Translations under genes and position numbers: made by a program
NCBI RefSeq assembly: GCF_027579695.1
Contig: NC_083587.1
Location: 52,827,021 to 52,891,020, forward strand
DNA length: 64,000 nt
Reading direction: 5' to 3'
Source: Neoarius graeffei
Lineage: Eukaryota; Chordata; Actinopteri; Siluriformes; Ariidae
Notes under the pieces: model-generated
What the model was told of the DNA's origin: nothing
What the model saw: only the letters and a program-made list of their open reading frames with translations
Database searches by the model: none
In this document: positions 34,572-45,630 of the stretch, piece after piece
How the letters are laid out: each line of letters starts with the position of its first letter
Position numbering within the stretch: the first letter of the stretch is position 1

Positions 34572-37500
34572 CTATGAAATGAAAAATCCAGACATTAGTG
34601 TTGTAGTCAAGACCACTTAAACCAAGACAAGACCAAGACTTTGAGGGGCTGAGATCAAGTCAAGACCAAAGCAGGACAAGACTGAGTCAAGACCAGGACC
34701 AGACCAGTGTGTATGAAGGGGGTGGGGGAGGAGTGACAGCCGTTAACAGGAAGAAAAATTTTGAAATGGCAATGAGTCACATTACTGGTCGAACTTGAAG
34801 CAGGAAGTTTTACATCCAATCACAGTAACGATGTTAACAAATACAGTAAACCAGACAATGCACAGGCAATTTAGTGAAATCCCCACAGCTGTGGTCTTGA
34901 CATAAAATCCTGAGTCCTCTATATCTGAGACAGAGACAAGACTGAGTAAAAATGTGGTCTTAAGACTGATCTTGAGTACAACACTACCAGACATACCAGT
35001 CAAAACATTTGGACAAAGAAGCAGTTTCTTCATTAATACAATTTTCTGTTATTCTATCCACATTCACTGGATATGAGCAATCGTGCACTCTGATTGGCTA
35101 CTCTACTACTAGGATATCGGCTCATATACTGTGACTAAAGAAGAACAAAATGTCAGAGTGTGTTGCTGAACCAACCGAGGATGAAATATAAAAACTCTAC
35201 TCGAAAACAAAATACCAAAAAAAAGCACAACAAAATATGGAATGAAAGTGTTTCATGGTAAGAACATATCTTTTTAAAAAAAAAAAAAAAATTCAAGAAT
35301 TATCATCATCACATTTTTCACAAATTGCTCCTGTCATTTTGCCGGTTTGTTTACATTTTAAGCGGACATGATTTTGTCGGATGTTTTGTATGAAGTTTTT
35401 ATTTATCGACTTTGCAAAAAAATAAAAATAAAAATGCTGTTTCTCAAAATCCAGTGAACGTGGATAGAATAAAACAGTTATTCCACTCAATCTCGTCATA
35501 CATTTCTTATAGCCGCTATCAGTCCATGTATGACTTGATTTCGTGGAATAACTTAATTATTTGAGGATTATAATGAATACATTCAAACTACAAAATAAGA
35601 CATTCAAAATGATGTGGTATTGAAGTTGTTTTCAACAAACCCTTGAAGAATTCAATTTCTGATTAAAACTAGACGGCCTTTCGATTTCATAAAATCAATG
35701 GAATTTAGTTCCCTCTGAAATTTGGTCATTGTGATATATGTTTATTTCTGTAATAGGTCACAAAATATCAGGTCATTCTGTGGCTGGGAAGTTATTTATT
35801 TTGAGGGGATTAAAGCAAATAATGTGCATGAAATCACTCGCTTCGTGCAGTCAAGCAGACAGAGGAAGTCCGTGTGTGCATGTGCAGGTTTACCTTCTTT
35901 TTCTTTTGGGATTTATGGAAGCTGGCATCTACAGTGTTGCATTACTGCCATCTACAGGTTTACCTTTGACGGTGCACTGACAGTTCCATCATTCTGTCAC
36001 TAAACGAACAACTGATCACACCAAGGTGCTCGCAGACCACCAATATTTATTAGTTTGGACCTGCGTTTCCTTTCCTTCGCAACATAACGTCTTTTCTTCT
36101 CGCTTTCCGAGACTGTAGTCGGTCTTTCACGTTTCATTCGCATACTCACATCCTCCATTTTTCTCTCCTGTTTCAAATTTGTATCCCACAATGCCTTGCG
36201 CAAATGGGGAAAGCCCACCACATGATGCATGATGTAGTATCTTGAATTGGGTCATGGTGAAGCAGGAAAAAATAGAGGAGAATTTAGGGAAACATGGCTT
36301 TAAATTCATTAATTGTTCCATTAAAAAAAAAAAAAAAACTAATAAAATTGGAAGTCTGTGATTCGAATTCATTAGCTTTCGGTCCACTAAACAGAAATAA
36401 CTGGGCGTCGGGGAAATTATTTTTATGACCCTACACTTGAAAAATCTGAAAGGCAGTCTACCTTTAATTCAGTCCAGTTCATACCTGCATAAATGAAATC
36501 TTCTCACATCCCATGTCCTCTTTCATCAGATCACTAATATAGGAAAAATACAAGATCAACATGTCTATATCTACAATCTTCTGTTTAATCATCAGACTCT
36601 TCTGCTCCTCTTCCTGTCTCAGAGCAGCGAATCTGGATGCTTCTTCATCTCGAAGAAACTGGTGGAGTTTCTCAAACTCCTTCTTTATCTGCTGCTCTGT
36701 TTTCTTGGTCTGATACTAAAATGAACAGAACTTACATTAAGTACAATGCAGTACTTTTAAAGAACATTATACGCAGAACTCTCGAGAAAGCCTTGCTCTC
36801 ACCTTAATATATTTTGCAGTTTGATCATAGTTTGATTTGACCTTCTTGAGGACCTGACACTTGTCCTGTAAGTTTCTGAGTGCAGTTTTAAGATCTTTCT
36901 GGAATAAATAAGCATTGTAAACTTAGTATAACAAAGAAAAAGTTGTGTATCTGATTTATTCACACTTATGGGCAATTTAGAGTAGCCAGTTGACCTAATC
37001 TGCATGTCTTTGGACTGGAGAAGGAAACCGGAGCACCTGGAGGAAACCAATACAAGCATGGGGAGAACATACAAACTCCACACAGAAAGACCCCAGGCTT
37101 TGGATGAAAGGTTCGAACTTCAATCAAATCATGTTGAGCAAGCTCAGACCCCCAAGACCCTGCCTCTCCAACTGTCTTTATCCTGCATTGCCGCAGGCAG
37201 TTCTTCTACTAGGCAGCCCATGTCGTCCCGCAGTTGATCGATGTAGGTACGTGCGGGACGACCCACAGAGGTGGTACCGTGTTTGGGCTGCCATAGAAGG
37301 AGATTGCTTGCCAGCTCTTCCTTGTTGCGCCAGCAGTGGCCAGCAGACTGTAATCATCTCTCCCGGATGGTTGCCGATACGGGGAGAATAAATCCGTATA
37401 GTTCTTTATTTGTTAGATGGTCTTTCCAGGAGATATTTACAGGTAAAGCTGTTCTTAACATTCTTGTAAAGGCACGGTCGAGTGAGGATTGGAGTTTGGA

Positions 37501-40500
37501 GGTGAGTGTCCAGGTAGTTGACCCATTAACCAGGACAGATTCAGTGGTGGCTCTGAAGTTGTTACGTTTTAGGTCTGGTGGAAGGTTGGATTTCCAAACT
37601 TTATCCAAGCTGTTTAGAGCTCTCCAGGCTTTTCTGAGATGAAGCTCGACGTCTCTCTTGGAGGATGACTGGAGACAAGGGGTTTGACTTGGGAGACATA
37701 GAAAGTGGGGTGAATACGGCGCATGGTTACGGGCAGAGACAGTCTTACAGAGCACGGATTACCTTGGAGATGGGGAAAGGTCCTATGAACCTGGGAGCCA
37801 ATTTGCGGGAGACCATCTTGAGGGGCAAGTGCTCATGCTGCCCCACCCGATAGATGGGAGCTGCCAAGCGGTGTTTGTCAGCTTGCTCTTTAAACATCTT
37901 GACAAAACTTAGGAGCTTTTTCCTGGTCAATGCCCATGTTCTCCTGCAGCGGCGCACAAACATCTGGGCAGAGGGTACAGTGACTTCTTCTTGGACAGGG
38001 AAGAGTGGTGGCTGGTAACCCAGAGAGCACTGGAAGGGGGAAAGACCTGTAACAGAGGTGGCTAAGGAGTTGTGAGCATACTCTACCCAAGGAAGGGTCT
38101 TGCTCCAGGAGGCAGCATCCTTGGACACCATGCACCTGAGAGCCACTTCCAGCTCCTGGTTGGCCTGTTCCATCTGTCCATTGGTCTGAGGGTGAAAACC
38201 TGAAGACAGACTGCGAGAAGCACCAATGAGTTTACAGAAAGCCTTCCAGAATTGGGCAGAGAACTGGGGTCCACGGTCTGATATGATGTCTGAGGGGAGT
38301 CCGTGTAGGCGGAAAACATGGAGTATCAGCAATTCAGCAGTCTCCTTGGCAGTGGGAAGCTTGGGTAGAGGGATAAAATGAACAGCTTTAGAAAAACGGT
38401 CGACAACACTGAGGATACAAGTATTGCCACCTGAATTGGGGAGTCCTGTGATGAAATCCAGGGCTATGTGTGACCAGGGCCGGTGGGGAACAGGAAGGGG
38501 TCTCAGCAGGCTGGCAGGGGGTCTGTTGCCAGTCTTGTTCCTGGTGCAGATGTCGCAAGCTGCCACAAACCTCTGTATGTCCTCCTTGATGGATGGCCAC
38601 CAAAAATGTTGTCGGATGAGTGCCAGAGTCTGGGCTGCTCCTGGGTGGCACGCCATTCTGGAACCATAACTCCACTGCAACACCTGTGCCCGCACAGAAA
38701 CAGGAAAGAAAAGATGGTTAGGAGGTGCATTACTGGGCCCTGGGTCCTGCTCATGGGCCTTCTGGACCAGGGTTTCCACCTTTAACAGAGCAGCCCCCAC
38801 CAGGCACCGTGGAGGAAGGATGGTCTCAGGGGAGGTCGATTCCTCCTGGAGGGGAGAAAACATTCTGGACAAGGCATCGGGCTTACCATTCTTAGAGCCT
38901 GGGCAGAAGGAAAGTGTGAACTTGAAGCGAGAAAAGAAGAGAGACCATCAGGCCTGACGAGAATTGAGGCGCTTGGCAGTCCTGAGGTATTTGAGGTTCT
39001 TGTGATCTGTCCATATGATGAAGGGAAGGTCTGACCCCTCCAACCAATGTCTCCATTCTTCCAAGGCCAATTTAACGGCCAACAGTTCCCTATTGCCAAC
39101 GTCATAGTTTCTCTCAGAGGGGGAAAGCTGATGAGAGAAGAAGGAGCAAGGATGAAACTTGTTGTCACTAGCCGATCTTTGGGACAATATGGCCCCCACC
39201 CCTGACTCCGAAGCATCAACCTCAACCACAAACTGCTGGGACGGATCTGGAATGGTGAGTATAGGTGCTGACGTGAACCTTCGTTTGAGCTCAGAGAACA
39301 CCTTCTCGGCCCCTTCCTCCCAGCTGAAAGGGACCTTGGTGGAAGTTAGAGCCATGAGGGGCCCAGCCACTGCACTAAAAATTCCTGATGAATCACCTGT
39401 AGAAGTTTGCAAACCCAAGAAACCGCTGGAGTTCTCGCTGAGAGGACGGGGTGGGCCAGTCAGCAACTGCCTTGAGTTTCAGGGGGTCCATCTGAATCTG
39501 TGCAGTGGAGATAATGAAACCCAGAAAGGAGACAGAACTTCTATGGAACTCACATTTCTCAGCCTTAACAAAGAGTTTATTTTCCAGGAGTCACTGAAGG
39601 ACCTGCCTGACGTGGATGTGGTGCTCATCAAGGGAGCGGGAAAAAAATATATTGTCCAGATAAACAAAAACATTAAAGTAGTCCCTCAGGACATCATTAA
39701 CAAGGGCCTGGAAAACCACGGGAGCGTTAGTCAGGCCGAACGGAGCCACGAGATATTCATAGTGGCCCGTGGGGGTGTTAAACGCCGTCTTCCATTTGTC
39801 CCCTTCCCTGATCCTCACGAGGTGGTAAGCATTACGCAGGTCTAGCTTGGTGAAAATCTGGGCTCCCTGGAGTAACTCAAACACCGTAGACATGAGAGGT
39901 AGGGGGTAACGGTTCTTGATGGTGAGGTCATTTAGCCCACAGTAATCAATGCAAGGGCGCAAGGATTTGTCCTTCTCCACAAAAAAGAATCCTGCCCCTG
40001 CAGGAGAAGAGGACAGATGAATAATTCCAGCTGCTAAGGACTTGGCGATGTATTTATCCATGGCTTGCCTTTCAGAAGGAGAGAGAGTAAAGTCACCCCT
40101 TAGGTGGTACAGTTCCAGGGAGGTCAATTCCACAGTCATAGGGCCTATGGGGAGGAAGGGAAACAGCTTGAGACTTGCTGAACACAGGTTTTAAGTCATT
40201 ATACTCGGGAGGCATGTTAGAGAGGTCAGGATATTCACCAATGGTGGGCTGGAGCAGCTCGGCATGAGGGAGGGCAGATCTCAGGCATGACGATAAACAG
40301 AATTGACTCCATCCTAAAATGGTGTTGTTAGTCCAGTTGACATGGGGGTTGAGTTAGCCAGGGCAGACCAAGAACTATGGGCACATGGGGATTACTCATG
40401 ACAAAAAACTGGATGGATTCAGAGTGCTTGCCAGAAATTCTTAAGGTGACCAGGGCTGTTCTATGGGTGATGGTGGTCAGACCAGTACTGTTAAGGGTCA

Positions 40501-43500
40501 GGACAGTGAGGGATGGGTTCAGAGCCAGTAGTGGAATCCCCAGGCGCTTGGCAGTGGTCGAGCAGATCAGGTTTCTGTCAGCCCCTGACTCAATGAGTGC
40601 CTGAGGGTCAAGGGGCTGATTGCCATGGATAATGACCACTGGGAGTAGCAGTCAATCTGTAGGGGGCTGATTCTGGACATTGCCCACCAGGGCCCCTAAA
40701 CTTACTGGTGGGCTCTTCCTTTTAAAGGGCAAGATTGGCAGAAATGCCCCAGCTGTCCGCAATAAAAACATGCCCTCATATCCCAACGGTGCTGTCGTTC
40801 CTCAGGTGAGATGCAGACTCGGTCTACCTGCATTGGCTCAGCGGAAGGAATGGGAGGCTGAGGGGGAGCAAGACTAGTCCGAGTTCTCTCTTTCACCCGC
40901 TGTCTGATCCGGGAGTCAATACAACTGGCGAGGTCCATGAGACCGGGGAGATCAGGTGGCAGTTCTCATGAGACCAGCTCATCCTTGATGGAGTCTGACA
41001 GCCCGTTCAAAAATGCATCAAACAAGGCACTCATTCCAGCCACAAGATGCCGCCAAAGTGCGAAACTCAATCGCATAGCGGACCGGGCACCCTGCCGCAG
41101 CCCCATGATTTCTCTTGCTGCCTCTCTGCCAGACAGAGAGTGATCAAAGGTTCGCCTCATCTCCTCTGTGAAATCCTTGAAGCTGGCGCAGCATGGTGCA
41201 TTGGCATCCCACATAGCTGTTCCCCACTCTATAGCTTTGCCAGTGAGGAGAGTGATGGTGTAGGCCACTCGGGAATGCTCTGTAGGGAAGGCCAGTAGTT
41301 GAAGCTCAAGGGTTAGCGAGCATTGAGATAAAAGTGATCTGCAGGTACCTGGTTCTCCATCATATGGTTGTGGGGCAGGAAGTCTTGGCTCTCTGAAGAG
41401 GGCTGGAGCAGTAGGTGGAGGGGGTTGTGTAGGAGCTGATGTTACTTGAAGCTGTTGTAACTGAGTGGCAAGAAGATTGAGAGTGTCAGAGATGGCGACA
41501 AGGTTTTGATTCACTTGTTGGATGTCCCGTTGGTGGGTCCCAAGGAGAGCTCCCTGTTTCTGCACCACTGCTCTTAGCTGGGTGAAATCTGCTGAGTCCA
41601 TGTTGGCCAGATTGTGCTGTCAGGAATGGCGAGCTGAGGTGAAGTGAGGACCCAAGAGCAGACTCAGAAAACAGGCAGTGTGAAGAGAAAACTTTTTTAA
41701 TGAAGTAGATGGCAGAAAGGCAAAGGTACAGTAGGGCTCAGGCAAAAATCGGTAGTCAAAAAACAGGCCAGGAGGTCAAAAACACAGAGGAGCAGGTAGA
41801 CACGATCAGGGACAAAAAACAGGACAGAAAAATCTTCACAAAAACTGATGAACACAGGGACAAGGGAAATCCAGGCAGAGGTAGCAAAGGACACAATTCA
41901 AAAGGACAGGCAGGCAAAAAACAGGGACAAAAAATGGACAGAAAAACAAGGAAAAATTCAGGGAGGGGGAATCAAGAAGACACAATACCAATGAGCTGTA
42001 GCAAGGTGAGGAAAGTCTACAAGAGACAGTCTGGCAAATGGAGTGGCTCCAAACAGTTCTTAAAAAGCCCTGGCTGATGGGAGAGGAATGGTAACAGGTG
42101 TGGGGGTGCCACTTCAGGAAATGGCCTTCAGCAAAGCAGGACTGAATTCCTGTCCTGGATCCGGGCTGGAGCCAGCATGGAAGTCCCACAATCTAAGGCA
42201 TGGATGGACTGGACCGGATTGTGACAGTTTCCAATTTAACAAAATCAGTCATTGTGCCAAAAACGTCACAAAACGTATCATGTTGTACTGGTTGGTTGTC
42301 AGCTCGATTATGTCTGGTTTTACTCCGAACACTGCCAGAATTATATCTCTGGAGTTGTTTCTGTAAAACCTCAGATAAAGTTTGGAATATCCATCCATTA
42401 TCTGTAACCGCTTATCCTGTGCAGGGTCGCAGGCAAGGTGGAGCCTATCCCAGCTGACTATGGGCGAGAGGCGGGGTACACCCTGGACAAGTCACCAGAT
42501 CATTACAGGGCTGACACACAGAGACAAACAACCATTCACACTCACATTCACACTTACAGTCAATTTAGAGACACCAATTAGCCTAACCTGCATGTTTTTG
42601 GACTGTGGGGGAAACCGGAGCACCCGGAGGAAACCCACACAGAAACGGGGAGAACATGCAAACTCCACACAGAAGGTCCCCGTCGGCCACTGGGCTCGAA
42701 CCCAGAACCTTCTTGCTGTGAGGCAACAGTGCTAACCACTACATCACCATGCTGCCCAAGTTTGGAATACCTTAGACCAACGTTTGGACAGCTCCAAAAC
42801 ATGTGTACTAATGAGACAGGTGTCTGTCCACACCGATCACAAGATGGATTTACTGTAGGATGCATGTTCGAGAGTCTCAATCTTGATAGATGTAGTCTGT
42901 GTAATATTTTGAATTCAAACCTAGAACCTTCTTGCCATGAGGCAACAGTGATAAGTACTGCACTACAGCTGCCATGCAAAGGCAAACTGCAATATCTGCA
43001 TATTGTGTTGGTGGCAAAAGACAGTCCAATAGTGAACAGATGACGCTGTTGGACCGTCTTTTGCCACCAACACAATATGTAGATACTGCAGTTTGCCTTC
43101 GCACAGCAGACAGTGTCTCCAGCCTGAAACATGACATTCCATATTTTTTCAGGCTGTTTACACACCAAAACACAAATTTTACCATGGCATGTTGTGGTTA
43201 ACATATTGCTCCTCACTCAAGCCAATATTGTGCATTATTATACATACGGGCCACTTTTTCCAATGGAATAAAAATGTGTATTCTATTCCCTTCTAGTGGA
43301 TTCATTGATGGCATGCGATATCGCTTATCCTCCACGTATTACGACACTCTCCCCAATGGAGAATGAGCGTGCAATATTGTTACAATATTGCATGTTGTCA
43401 AGACAACATGACATCACACATCAGAGCTCATGCAAATATCCAATGACAAAACTTTTCTGCTGCGCATGTGCACAATCATTTCTTTGTCCACCAGGAAAGA

Positions 43501-44341
43501 GAGAAGATGAGGCTGATCCAGTGCTACTGCTAGGATTAGCTATGCTATAATTAAGCGCTAAATAAATGAACTAAAAACTGAAACCGAAGACGCGCTAAAC
43601 ACCCGAAAGGCTACCAAAACTTCATTATATATTCTTCATGCATGTTTACAAGAGAAAAACATACCAAGAGATATTGAAAAACTGGAAAAGAGACACATCA
43701 GAGATATAAAACTTCTGTGCTCACGAGTGACTGTGACAGTTGGTAAACAAACATGGCCGCAAGGTTTGCTTCGTTAAAAGCGGAAGATTTTGAGAGAATT
43801 TTGGCTGCCAGGTTGCTCCGTTGTGTGTAGTTGTTGATGTTGATTTTAAAAGTAACTCAGTAAATTACACAGGGAAAATAATAAAAAAATAAAAATAATA
43901 ATAATATTTGGCTTGACTGTGCTAGCATTGGCCTTCGCTAGCATTGGCCTTCGTTAGCACTACACCAGCTAGAAGGTAACTGGACTCCCGTGCGAACAGC
44001 ACCGAGTAGTGGGTAAGCTCGCGTTGGCCTTCGCTACCGCTACCGCTGAATGCTACACCAGCTAGAAGGGAACTGGACTGCTGCACCAACAGCACTAAGT
44101 TGCGGGTAAGCTCACGTTGGCCTTCGCTAACGCTACCACTGAATGCTACACCAGCTAGAAGGGAACGGGACTGCCGTGCTAACAGCACGAAGTTGCGGGT
44201 AAGCTCGTATTGGCCTTCGCTAATGCTACTGCTGAATGCTACACTAGCTAGAAAGGAACTGGACTACCATGCTAACAGCACCAAGTTGCAGGCAAGCTTG
44301 CATTGGCCTTCGAGAATGCTGATCTGAAGAGTGTGTGTATG

Positions 44342-44375
<34 letters not shown>

Positions 44376-45203
44376 TTGGCTGGCTTTTTTTGTGGTATAT
44401 CAGATATATTCCATTCAGTGACTCATCTTCCACTCGTTCAGTATCATGCTAGCTGAATGGAATATATCTGATATACCACAAAAAAAAAAGCCAGCCAACA
44501 TTATTTAAAGAACACCGGGCTGTAGTCCAAAGTCAGAATCGCCTGTAACTGAGACACGCCTCCGTTTTTGGTAAACACCACTCATGTGTATAACTCCAGC
44601 ACAGCTCGCTTACGCCCGTAGTTAGCCTCCAACCGAGGCCTGAATATCGATTGGTAATAAATCACTACATTTTCATAACTCAACTCTGAAAACATTCCTT
44701 CAAGAAAATACAAACTTCTTAGATCTTAGTAACATAAATGACATCCCTGTAATCATTTTCACTTGTCTCACCTTATACTCCCGTGCCGCAACATCTATAG
44801 CGCAACATTTATGATTTTCATGTGTTTGCGATGTGTGACATGCCACACACAGCAGCTGTTCATCTTCTAGGCAGAAGAGGTTGAACTTCTCACGGTGTAG
44901 ATCACAGAGTGATGGAGAACATGCCGAAGCTTTCTCGTTCCTCCTTCGCTGTAGCACAACCTCACACAAATCCCTCACTACGTAATTACATGGCGAAGCC
45001 ACATCGATTTGCTCTCTGCAAACAGGACATTCCAGAGACCCCGTACACTTCCGGTACTGATCGAAACAGACTCTGCAGATATTGTGACTACATGACAGGA
45101 GAACTGGATCCTTGAAGATGTTGCAGCACATGGGACAAGATAATCCCTCAGCACAGAAAGGAAGTTGAGAATCCATTTGCGGATTTGACGCAAGTGAAAA
45201 CAC
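33684..45203 (-). CDS. TRIM gene A: TRIM35-like RING/B-box/coiled-coil/PRY-SPRY E3 ligase, complete
   Basis: Six minus-strand exons join in phase: 45203-44772 (432 nt), 36898-36803 (96), 36715-36485 (231), 34571-34549 (23), 34464-34346 (119) and 34246-33684 (563, with stop). All introns have GT/AG ends. The product is 487 residues with no internal stop. The order RING, B-box2, coiled coil, PRY/SPRY and the 96/231/23 exon pattern are those of class IV TRIM proteins; the wording is closest to fish TRIM35-like / zinc-binding protein A33-like. Such proteins are cytosolic ubiquitin ligases, many acting in innate immunity; the target here is unknown. Alternative start: Met at 45176. The 7.9-kb first intron carries a gypsy element on the same strand. 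A tandem paralogue lies upstream (gene B). Confidence 0.88.
34600..34990. repeat. Degenerate AAGACCAAGAC-type simple repeat in TRIM A intron
   Basis: Repeated CAAGACCA / AAGACTGAGTCAAGACCA motifs occur at 34610-34710 and again, inverted, near 34890-34985 (GTGGTCTTGACATAAAA and AGTAAAAATGTGGTCTTAAG). Probably an old TIR or satellite fragment. Confidence 0.4.
35049..35552 (+). mobile_element. Hairpin-ended KIAA1958-like element, second family, copy 1
   Basis: The left block TTATTCTATCCACATTCACTGG pairs with its complement at about 35455-35475. A terminal hairpin at 35477-35552 has stems GTTATTCCAC and GTGGAATAAC. An exon near 35149-35268 encodes AEPTEDEI and KYGMKVFHG-like pieces before a GTAAGA donor, but has a stop and a frameshift. 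The sister copy is 45631-46150. Confidence 0.6.
35553..36484. other. Intron sequence of TRIM gene A, no repeat recognised
   Basis: Unique-looking sequence between the hairpin element and exon 3. A poly-A-like run is at 36325-36340. Confidence 0.4.
36485..36898 (-). CDS. TRIM gene A exons 2 and 3: coiled coil
   Basis: Exon 36898-36803 (96 nt) encodes [19 protein letters not shown] and on to QTAKYIK. Exon 36715-36485 (231 nt) encodes [20 protein letters not shown] followed by a glutamate/lysine-rich helix. The heptad pattern is that of the antiparallel TRIM dimerisation coil. Both exons are flanked by AG/GT and are in phase 0. Confidence 0.9.
36955..37130 (-). mobile_element. Old Mermaid-type SINE fragment
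   Basis: Diverged minus-strand middle and head portion: GCATGTCTTTGGACTGGAGA, CCGGAGCACCTGGAGGAAAC and a degraded B box GGTTCGAACTTC. It lies 57 bp upstream of exon 2 of TRIM A, on the same strand. Confidence 0.65.
37190..37665 (-). pseudogene. LINE reverse-transcriptase C-terminal fragment
   Basis: The minus frame carries [40 protein letters not shown] and [12 protein letters not shown]. After a frame break it continues SPNTVPPL-like text corresponding to the usual [12 protein letters not shown]. This is the C-terminal tail of a fish non-LTR reverse transcriptase; the clade is not assigned. It abuts and probably truncated the gypsy element at 37671. Confidence 0.7.
37745..38872 (-). pseudogene. 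Gypsy integrase region
   Basis: The zinc-binding region has [20 protein letters not shown] and CDICTRNK (HHCC type). The catalytic core has [13 protein letters not shown] (first Asp), [16 protein letters not shown] (second Asp) and the Glu of ANQELE. The C-terminal GPFPISKV box is followed by a stop at 37745. The [13 protein letters not shown] motif that normally continues is in another frame at about 37725-37685. It lacks the chromodomain of full sushi elements because the element is cut there. Confidence 0.9.
38948..39466 (-). pseudogene. Gypsy RNase H region
   Basis: It contains [40 protein letters not shown] (the RNase H Asp), [20 protein letters not shown] and [13 protein letters not shown]. 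The frame is the same as integrase but ends in TGA after RQA, where relatives have arginine, so a CGA-to-TGA change is likely. Confidence 0.88.
39591..40139 (-). pseudogene. Gypsy reverse transcriptase region
   Basis: It contains [53 protein letters not shown] (first catalytic Asp) and [17 protein letters not shown]. The YxDD box is altered: VYLDNI, the second Asp being Asn. It ends in TGA after RQVLQ where relatives read arginine. The altered active site and the stop mean it cannot work. Confidence 0.9.
40328..40639 (-). pseudogene. Gypsy aspartic protease region
   Basis: The active-site box reads [10 protein letters not shown]; the usual D of DSGA is glutamate. The ILGLPWL-type motif ([10 protein letters not shown]) closes the domain. 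The frame differs from both gag and RT. Confidence 0.8.
40702..41601 (-). pseudogene. Gypsy gag with CCHC zinc knuckle
   Basis: It starts [20 protein letters not shown] with a coiled stretch, then [20 protein letters not shown] and [20 protein letters not shown], the sushi-type capsid also seen in domesticated RTL/PEG10 genes. A TGA at 40966 interrupts the frame, and the same frame then carries [14 protein letters not shown] (CX2CX4HX4C knuckle). So one stop separates capsid and nucleocapsid. Confidence 0.88.
41618..42226 (-). repeat. 5' LTR of the gypsy element (609 bp)
   Basis: In minus orientation it begins TGTCACAATCCGGTCC and ends CGCCATTCCTGACA (TG...CA with short inverted ends). The gag ATG follows 17 bp after the LTR end. 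A 43-bp piece of a related LTR end is at 53464-53506. Confidence 0.85.
42229..42910 (-). pseudogene. L1/Tx1-like LINE C-terminal fragment, split by a SINE
   Basis: The minus frame at 42910-42758 reads [20 protein letters not shown] then [19 protein letters not shown], the C-x2-C...H-x4-C end typical of L1/Tx1-like reverse transcriptases. The piece at 42377-42229 ([15 protein letters not shown]) continues it beyond the SINE. Confidence 0.65.
42390..42757 (-). mobile_element. Mermaid-type SINE, variant subfamily
   Basis: The exact 12-bp repeat AAGTTTGGAATA is at 42378-42389 and 42758-42769. The 3' end CATTATCTGTAACCGCTTAT resembles the 14650 and 47199 copies. Confidence 0.88.
42976..43102. repeat. 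Hairpin with 55-bp arms
   Basis: GCAAAGGCAAACTGCAATAT through GCAAAAGACAGTCCAA pairs with TTGGACCGTCTTTTGC through GTTTGCCTTCGC. A loop of about 19 bp separates the arms. Likely a foldback element remnant. Confidence 0.8.
43232..44496 (+). mobile_element. Hairpin-ended KIAA1958-like element, copy 3 (with insertions)
   Basis: The left part (43240-43420) and terminal hairpin (44378-44496, stems GGCTGGC...GTGGTATATCAG) match copies 1 and 2. An ATG exon at 43754 ([17 protein letters not shown]) is cut short. An extra block at 43530-43690 encodes [20 protein letters not shown] then [14 protein letters not shown], the continuation of the domain, and is bracketed by CACATCAGAG direct repeats. A 93-bp minisatellite follows. 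Confidence 0.6.
43915..44320. repeat. 93-bp minisatellite (about four units)
   Basis: TTGGCCTTCGCTA starts at 44024, 44117, 44210 and 44303, exactly 93 bp apart. The unit also contains CTACACCAGCTAGAAGGGAAC. The period is 31 codons, so the minus strand stays open. Confidence 0.95.
44772..45203 (-). CDS. TRIM gene A exon 1: RING and B-box2
   Basis: Residues about 20-62 form a C3HC4 RING: LSCPMC, then [11 protein letters not shown] and CPVCRE. All eight zinc ligands are visible (C, C, C, H, C, C, C, C), so E2 recruitment is plausible. The B-box2 follows at about residues 99-136: [12 protein letters not shown], then [15 protein letters not shown], with the CHC3H2 spacing complete. The exon ends at AAG/GTGAGA (44772/44771). 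The 27 bases between the two possible start codons do not change any domain. Confidence 0.9.
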
Positions 45204-45630
45204 ACAGCTGTTCCTGTGCTACGGTAGTCTGGAAATCAAGGCTACGCTGTGTGCTCCTGGACAGCTGACTTGTTTTGGTCATAAAGTGAGCAGCCCATCT
45301 GCTAATGTGATCTTTCAAAACGTACAGAGTTTATTTTCAGGTCAGTGAGGCGTGGGAGTGTCAGGCTGAATGTATCGTTTGCAAAACATCACGCGACGGA
45401 TCCATGTGAAGTAAAGTAAAGCATGTTTAATGTAAATCAGATCACAATTTACACTCATGATGCAGGTGATTTTTAGAAGGTTTAATCCTTTGCTCTCATG
45501 CTCCTTATACACACTCCTATTTGCACACAGTGTTTTAATTTAGCGGTTTTGTCTAAAGCGCTAGACACAACCAGTTTAGAGTGACAGAACGTGCTTTGAG
45601 CTTTTAAAGACGGCTTTGGGATCATATTTT

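Larger units (their letters stand above)
37671..42226 (-). mobile_element. Ty3/gypsy (sushi-like) LTR retrotransposon, 3'-truncated and decayed
   Basis: In minus order it has a 5' LTR (42226-41618), gag with a CCHC knuckle, protease, reverse transcriptase, RNase H, and integrase with the [12 protein letters not shown] end motif. No 3' LTR is present; the element stops at a LINE fragment. Frame changes occur between gag, protease, RT and RNase H, and there are at least three in-frame stops. It sits in TRIM gene A intron 1, same strand. The parts are annotated separately. Confidence 0.93.

Noticed and set aside
38503-39845. Plus-strand frames up to 228 residues over the gypsy element
   Set aside because: They are antisense shadows of RT, RNase H and integrase.
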